A stretch of 64,000 nt of DNA from assembly GCA_934162285.1 (NCBI GenBank), contig CAKPHY010000002.1:19844-83843 (forward strand). The letters run 5' to 3'. The position numbers and the translations under genes are program-made. This DNA comes from an uncultured Bacilli bacterium (GTDB lineage Bacteria; Bacillota_I; Bacilli_A; RF39; UBA660). Below the pieces are notes generated by a model. That model was not told the origin of the DNA and did not search any database. It saw only the letters and a program-made list of their open reading frames with translations. Below are positions 60,450 through 64,000 of the stretch, piece after piece (position 1 is the stretch's first letter; the number at the start of each line of letters is the position of its first letter).

Positions 60450-60994
60450 TATGACATCACCGTCCCAAATCTAGTAGTTCTTCCAGCATTAAAGAAATTA
60501 TCCATTAAAACTCGCAAATCTTCATTACTAACTTGTCTTGTAGCAAGACCAGCATTGGCAAAATTATTTATTAAAGTTCTAATACGCTTTTGAATAACCT
60601 CATCATCTTTTTCCTTAAACAACAAATAAAATTCAGTATCTACAACATCATTTGCCATGAATGACTCGCCTTTTCTAATATCTTGCATAATTAATTTTTT
60701 ACGAACAGGATCCTGTTCATTTTGATATGCAAGCTCTAGTTGTGACATATAAACACTAATATCAACAGGACGATCAGCAGAAACAATCCAAAATTCATAA
60801 TTAATTAAATTGTAAACAACTCTTAAATTACTTATAACAGAATTCATCATTTCTGGTCCCATAATAAATATGTTTTTAGGCATAATTTTTACCCCAGTAA
60901 CTTTATAATTGTTTTTTAAAATTATACAATTATTAACAATATCTTTTATCGGTAAAAAATCTTCAGTGTACTTACTTCTTGTCGCCGTACTCAT
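60449..60994 (-). CDS. TraC-like VirB4 N-terminal domain protein
   Basis: 182 residues from the ATG at 60994 (a longer frame from 61102 is a shadow inside PrgI). Motifs: LPIKDIVNNCIILKNNYKVTGVKIMPKNIFIMGPEMMNSVISNLRVV, SADRPVDISVYMSQLE, DVVDTEFYLLFKEKDDEVIQKRIRTLINNFANAGL. This resembles the TraC/VirB4 N-terminal part of Gram-positive conjugation clusters. It overlaps the prgI stop by 23 bases and abuts virB4, so the VirB4 protein is probably functional as a two-piece enzyme. Confidence 0.75.
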   Translation of the reverse strand: MSTATRSKYTEDFLPIKDIVNNCIILKNNYKVTGVKIMPKNIFIMGPEMMNSVISNLRVVYNLINYEFWIVSADRPVDISVYMSQLELAYQNEQDPVRKKLIMQDIRKGESFMANDVVDTEFYLLFKEKDDEVIQKRIRTLINNFANAGLATRQVSNEDLRVLMDNFFNAGRTTRFGTVMS

Positions 60995-61289
60995 CTTTAA
61001 TGCACCATCCTTTCCAAATAAATGATTGTCTTTGTGTAAAAAATTGCCAAACAGACTTAATAGCTGTTCTAACATTATGATAATTAGGAATAGGAGCAAC
61101 AAGCAAACCCGTTATTAATGCAGGCAATAAAACAATAAATGTATCTAAAGTTTCACTAGGACCTATTATTGCAAGCAATAATAATGTTACCCCTAAACCC
61201 GATCCAAATATAATCAAATCAACAGTATTGAATAAACCAAATATTAACATTGATTTTTTTGAATTGGCAGGTATTAAAAATTGATTCAT
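60972..61289 (-). CDS. PrgI-family membrane protein
   Basis: 105 residues: cytoplasmic N-terminus (IPANSKKSMLIFG), two helices (about 22-40 and 47-68), and a C-terminal amphipathic part with the PrgI-typical IPNYHNVRTAIKSVWQFFTQRQSFIWKGW. PrgI proteins are the VirB3 counterpart in Gram-positive systems and precede the VirB4 gene, as here. AAAAAGGAGGTAAATA precedes the ATG. Confidence 0.88.
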   Translation of the reverse strand: MNQFLIPANSKKSMLIFGLFNTVDLIIFGSGLGVTLLLLAIIGPSETLDTFIVLLPALITGLLVAPIPNYHNVRTAIKSVWQFFTQRQSFIWKGWCIKDEYGDKK

Positions 61290-61303
61290 TATTTACCTCC
61301 TTT

Positions 61304-63235
61304 TTATTTCTTACTTGATTCGTATAATTTTTCAAGATTCTTTTGTTTCTTAACAATATCTTTTTGTAAATCTGTATATTGTTTAATAATATTTTGTTTA
61401 TCAGCATCAGAAGCCGTAGCAAGCTTTTGCTGCAAAGCACTAGCTTGAATTTGTAGAGCATTAATTTCATCACGTATCTTATTGCCTCTGATTTTAGCTT
61501 CAGTATCAACACCAGCAAAAGTTCTAATATTATCTTTAAGCTGTGTTGTCCAACCATAATCAGCTTCTTGCTGTTTATCTCTTAAATCTCTAGCATTAAC
61601 AGCACCTTTAATTCCTTGAGCTGCACCAGCAAAAAGTTGCCCATCCTTAGTTGTTGCAGCTCTAGCTGCGGCACTAAAAGCTCCAGCTATAACATTACCA
61701 CCATATTCACTAGCATGTGTCCTTTTATAGTCTTTAGCGGTTCTATTAAAAGCATCTGTTGCAATACGTGTTGCTTCTTCATTTGACTTGCCTTCTCTAA
61801 TTGCTTGGTCTTTTGCCGATCTAAAAGCCATCTCTGCAGCATATCTTTTTCTATCTCCACGACTACCGTATTGCTTATTATCAATATTTCTTAAAAATGC
61901 TTCTTTATTTTTTCTATTATATTCCATTCCTTGTTTAGCCATTTCATCTTTTAGCTCTTTCTTTCTTCTATAAGCGTTTGACCCAGCTTTGTAAAGATTA
62001 GCTCCAGCACCGCCTAACAAACCTAGTCCAGCAGCTCCCAATCTTTTAGCACCAGTTGGGATTCCCTCACTAAGTTTTTTCTTTATATTAAAGCTTCCGC
62101 CACCTTCAAAGTTAATACCCATACCCTTAAGAATATCAGGTAATTTCTTGGCAAACATTAAAGCTCCAATAATTAAGAATAATGTTACAAAAATATTATT
62201 GTCATTTTTAGCCAAACCATTATTAACTAATTCTTGAATCGCAAATATAGAAATTTGAAGGCCAGCAACTCTTGTAAACAAATCAGCATAAGTCTTCAAA
62301 ACTTCATGAAACCATTTATTTAACATTGAATCCTTACCATCTTTAAAACCTAAATTAGAAAGAATAGGAACAGGAGCGATCATTTCATAAAATGATAATT
62401 TTACAGAACGCAAGGCTATATCCATACACATTATTAAAAGAACATAACAAATAAAGCCACCTACTAATGTAGAACCAACGAAAGGCCACTGAAAATTGAT
62501 TTTAAAATTATCACCACTATAATCACGCGCTAAACCAGTAAGAGTAATCAATTGATACTTACCATCATTATCTGGATGGGTCGCATTCCAAAGGCGGTTA
62601 GCATAATCTTGATCATCAGCACCATAACCACACTTACCAAAAGCTGAAGACGACGTATCTAGAATATGTTTACCACTTTGTTCTGTAAATTTAGGTAAGT
62701 TTTCATCCCATGCTACACCAGTACATAAGGCACTCTTAGTATCTTGTTTTTCTTTACAATCAGCATCAGCGCAACTATAAGGAACATAGAAAGTTTTAGC
62801 AACAGTATACATTAATGTATATCCCGGTCTTGCATCACTAGATCCTGTCGTACCAAAAATAAAATATTCAATCAAGCGATCATTTATAATATAAATTTGC
62901 AAATTACGACTCTGAGTAAATAACCAAGGTGTTATAATTACTAATGCTAAAGAAGTAAAAATCTTCTTAACAATTTTAGTATACCCCTTGTTTTTATCCG
63001 TCATATCTTCAGGATTAATAACATATGTTAAAAATGCAAATATTAACCTAAACAACATTACTAAACCTAATAATTGATAAACACGCATAGAAACATTTTG
63101 AATTGTATCATTTGAAAATACTTTTGCACTAGCAATATCCATCATCAGACCATAAAGTTCAGCACCTAATCCATAAAGTAAACCATCTATAATACCCACT
63201 ATTTGCCTTAAAAGAGAGTTAAAAAACATAACCAT
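61304..63235 (-). CDS. VirB6/TrbL-like channel protein
   Basis: 643 residues. Five to seven hydrophobic helices between about 45 and 385 (LLGLVMLFRLIFAFLTYVI, ALVIITPWLF, LVGGFICYVLLIMCMDIAL and others), with an extracellular cysteine-containing loop near 150-225 (SCADADCKEKQD, ALCTGVAW, GKCGYG). The remaining 240 residues are soluble, charged and helical (GSRGDRKRYAAEMAFRSAKDQAIREG, ALQQKLATASDADKQNIIKQ). It would form the inner-membrane channel. It starts at an ATG behind GGAGGAATAATAT and lies upstream of prgI. Confidence 0.82.
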   Translation of the reverse strand: MVMFFNSLLRQIVGIIDGLLYGLGAELYGLMMDIASAKVFSNDTIQNVSMRVYQLLGLVMLFRLIFAFLTYVINPEDMTDKNKGYTKIVKKIFTSLALVIITPWLFTQSRNLQIYIINDRLIEYFIFGTTGSSDARPGYTLMYTVAKTFYVPYSCADADCKEKQDTKSALCTGVAWDENLPKFTEQSGKHILDTSSSAFGKCGYGADDQDYANRLWNATHPDNDGKYQLITLTGLARDYSGDNFKINFQWPFVGSTLVGGFICYVLLIMCMDIALRSVKLSFYEMIAPVPILSNLGFKDGKDSMLNKWFHEVLKTYADLFTRVAGLQISIFAIQELVNNGLAKNDNNIFVTLFLIIGALMFAKKLPDILKGMGINFEGGGSFNIKKKLSEGIPTGAKRLGAAGLGLLGGAGANLYKAGSNAYRRKKELKDEMAKQGMEYNRKNKEAFLRNIDNKQYGSRGDRKRYAAEMAFRSAKDQAIREGKSNEEATRIATDAFNRTAKDYKRTHASEYGGNVIAGAFSAAARAATTKDGQLFAGAAQGIKGAVNARDLRDKQQEADYGWTTQLKDNIRTFAGVDTEAKIRGNKIRDEINALQIQASALQQKLATASDADKQNIIKQYTDLQKDIVKKQKNLEKLYESSKK

Positions 63236-63446
63236 ATATTATTCCTCCAGTTCAAATATCCAAAATTTATTAAAATCAAAAAAGAATTATTATTATAATA
63301 TTAGTTATAATAATTATAGCATAAAATCAACAAAAGAAAATTACTTTTTCCACAATTTTACAAAATAAAGTTTCTTTTTAAGATTTCTTCTTCGAGGAAA
63401 AATATTATAACACTATAAAGTGTGTATGTAAAACATTTTTTTAATA
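63236..63446. other. Intergenic stretch without a gene
   Basis: About 210 bases between the VirB6-like gene and the terminator of the 63468 gene. AT-rich; several TATAAT-like boxes (for example near 63295-63320) could drive the VirB6-PrgI-TraC-VirB4 operon. Nothing else is seen. Confidence 0.4.
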
Positions 63447-63470
63447 AAAAAACGTATTAAAATACGCTTA
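63446..63470 (-). terminator. Intrinsic terminator of the 63468 gene
   Basis: GCGTATTTTAATACG followed by seven T on the minus strand. Confidence 0.78.
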
Positions 63471-63884
63471 TTCAAAATTGTAAATTTTTTCCGTTTCAAT
63501 ATAAATTGGAATTTTTATTAAGGAAATTAAAGGCAAATCAATATACATATAAGAAACAATTCCATATGTTAAATAAGTGCCATCATTTACAACATTATAT
63601 ATACAAAGCCCGTCATTAGCTGCTACTGCTTCTTTTTTATTCTTTACAGGGCAATTTTCTACAGCAATATCATACTTTTGATAACCGACACTATCTAAAT
63701 AATCAGAAATCAACTTTTGACTAATTTTATTATAACCAGAAGAATTTTCAATAATAGCTGATACACCCTTTGTTACTTTAAAAGCCTTCATATAACTAAA
63801 AGAAGCCATAATAAAACCAAACATTATAAGTAAAAATATAATAACTAAGTTTAAAACATACACTCCACCTATGGATTGTTTCAT
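63468..63884 (-). CDS. TadE-like single-pass membrane protein
   Basis: 138 residues: a hydrophobic helix at 10-30 (LNLVIIFLLIMFGFIMASFSYMKA) near the N-terminus, and an extracytoplasmic domain with two cysteines (VENCPVKNK, DGLCIYN) and LTYGIVSYMYIDLPLISLIKIPIYIETEKI. This is the plan of TadE/pilin-like proteins, but no sure family. GAGAGTGGTTAAAA precedes the ATG. It is the first gene seen of the secretion-like cluster and has its own promoter and terminator. Confidence 0.6.
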   Translation of the reverse strand: MKQSIGGVYVLNLVIIFLLIMFGFIMASFSYMKAFKVTKGVSAIIENSSGYNKISQKLISDYLDSVGYQKYDIAVENCPVKNKKEAVAANDGLCIYNVVNDGTYLTYGIVSYMYIDLPLISLIKIPIYIETEKIYNFE

Positions 63885-63923
63885 TTTTAACCACTCTCTA
63901 TTCTTATATTATCTATTATTAAA

Positions 63924-63935
63924 ATAATTATAACA
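63924..63935 (-). promoter_or_regulatory. Extended -10 promoter of the 63468 gene
   Basis: TGT-TATAAT on the minus strand (TATAAT at 63932-63927), about 43 bases before the start codon; no clear -35. Confidence 0.45.
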
Positions 63936-63947
63936 CGTATAATGTTG

Positions 63948-63993
63948 AACATAAAGATTTTGAATTTAAAAATTTGATTTCTTTATGTTTTTT
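63948..63993 (+). repeat. Inverted repeat at the right edge
   Basis: ACATAAAGA and TCTTTATGT arms separated by a loop that is itself partly self-complementary, followed by six T on the plus strand. No plus-strand gene leads into it in this window, so its role is open. Confidence 0.35.
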
Positions 63994-64000
63994 GTTATTA

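Noticed and set aside
61219..61557. Minus-strand frame in another phase across the end of the VirB6-like gene
   Set aside because: Overlaps two well-supported genes (VirB6-like and PrgI); low-complexity Lys/Leu/Ile composition typical of an AT-rich shadow.
46546..63884. An integrative conjugative element
   Set aside because: No relaxase, integrase, oriT or att repeats seen, and housekeeping genes are interleaved.
63948..63993. Terminator of a plus-strand gene at the right edge
   Set aside because: No plus-strand gene leads into it; kept only as an inverted repeat.
1..64000. CRISPR arrays, insertion sequences, rRNA operons, toxin-antitoxin or restriction-modification loci
   Set aside because: No regularly spaced repeats, transposases, rRNA sequence or recognisable methylase/nuclease genes were seen on either strand.

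Overview
The window is AT-rich bacterial DNA, densely coded, from a spore-forming low-GC Gram-positive (Bacillota). Sporulation genes (dacB-spmA-spmB, spoIIP, gpr, a CotY/CotZ-like cysteine-rich coat protein), an LtaS-type lipoteichoic acid synthase, scpA-scpB, Bacillus-style rnr-smpB, efp, rpmG, a phosphoketolase and the pervasive GGTGAT ribosome-binding sites point to class Bacilli, probably an uncultured gut lineage of the RF39/Erysipelotrichales kind; that placement is inference. The genetic code looks standard, with TGA used as a stop (for example at 27670) and Trp read from TGG. Nearly all genes lie on the minus strand.

Layout. 0-10.5 kb: end of yqeG, a Ca2+ P-type ATPase, a UPF0316 protein, plsC, tRNA-Ala, the dacB-spmA-spmB sporulation operon, phosphoketolase, a lipoprotein and a YjbA-like protein. 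10.5-22.6 kb: LtaS-like synthase, a membrane glycosyltransferase with an unknown partner, tRNA-Leu, scpA/scpB, a heterodimeric ABC exporter, the coat-like protein and a DUF4116-repeat protein. 22.7-27.2 kb: cyclophilin lipoprotein, CsoR repressor with a heavy-metal ATPase, an SDR enzyme, maf. 27.2-34.4 kb is the most accessory-looking part: unknown small proteins, a queuosine-salvage (Qng1/DUF2419) homologue, a frameshifted N-formylglutamate-amidohydrolase-like gene, a coiled-coil protein pair, a metallophosphoesterase, and a Fic gene bounded by two perfect 38-bp direct repeats, one of which covers the 3' end of the tmRNA gene ssrA. 34.4-46.6 kb: rluB, efp, rpmG, a class B PBP, nfo, spoIIP, gpr, rpsT, a sensor kinase, an anchored EIIB domain and a RodA/FtsW protein.

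46.5-63.9 kb holds a co-directional type IV secretion-like cluster: two VirB2/TrbC-like pilins, a VirD4/TraG coupling ATPase, a VirB4 ATPase split from its N-terminal domain, PrgI, a VirB6-like channel protein, a 1012-residue protein with M23-like and NlpC/P60-like domains that both seem to have lost catalytic histidines, an LppM-like lipoprotein and a TadE-like membrane protein. rnr, smpB, rmuC and a rhodanese gene lie among them. No relaxase, integrase or origin of transfer is seen, so this looks like a resident apparatus rather than a conjugative element.

Two patterns stand out from the DNA itself. First, several genes share one compact start: TATAAT, six bases, GGTG plus about five bases, then ATG. 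This should put the transcription start on the first G of the ribosome-binding site and leave a leader of about nine bases. Second, many genes carry their stop codon inside the terminator hairpin, including one convergent pair that shares a single hairpin with both stops in its loop.
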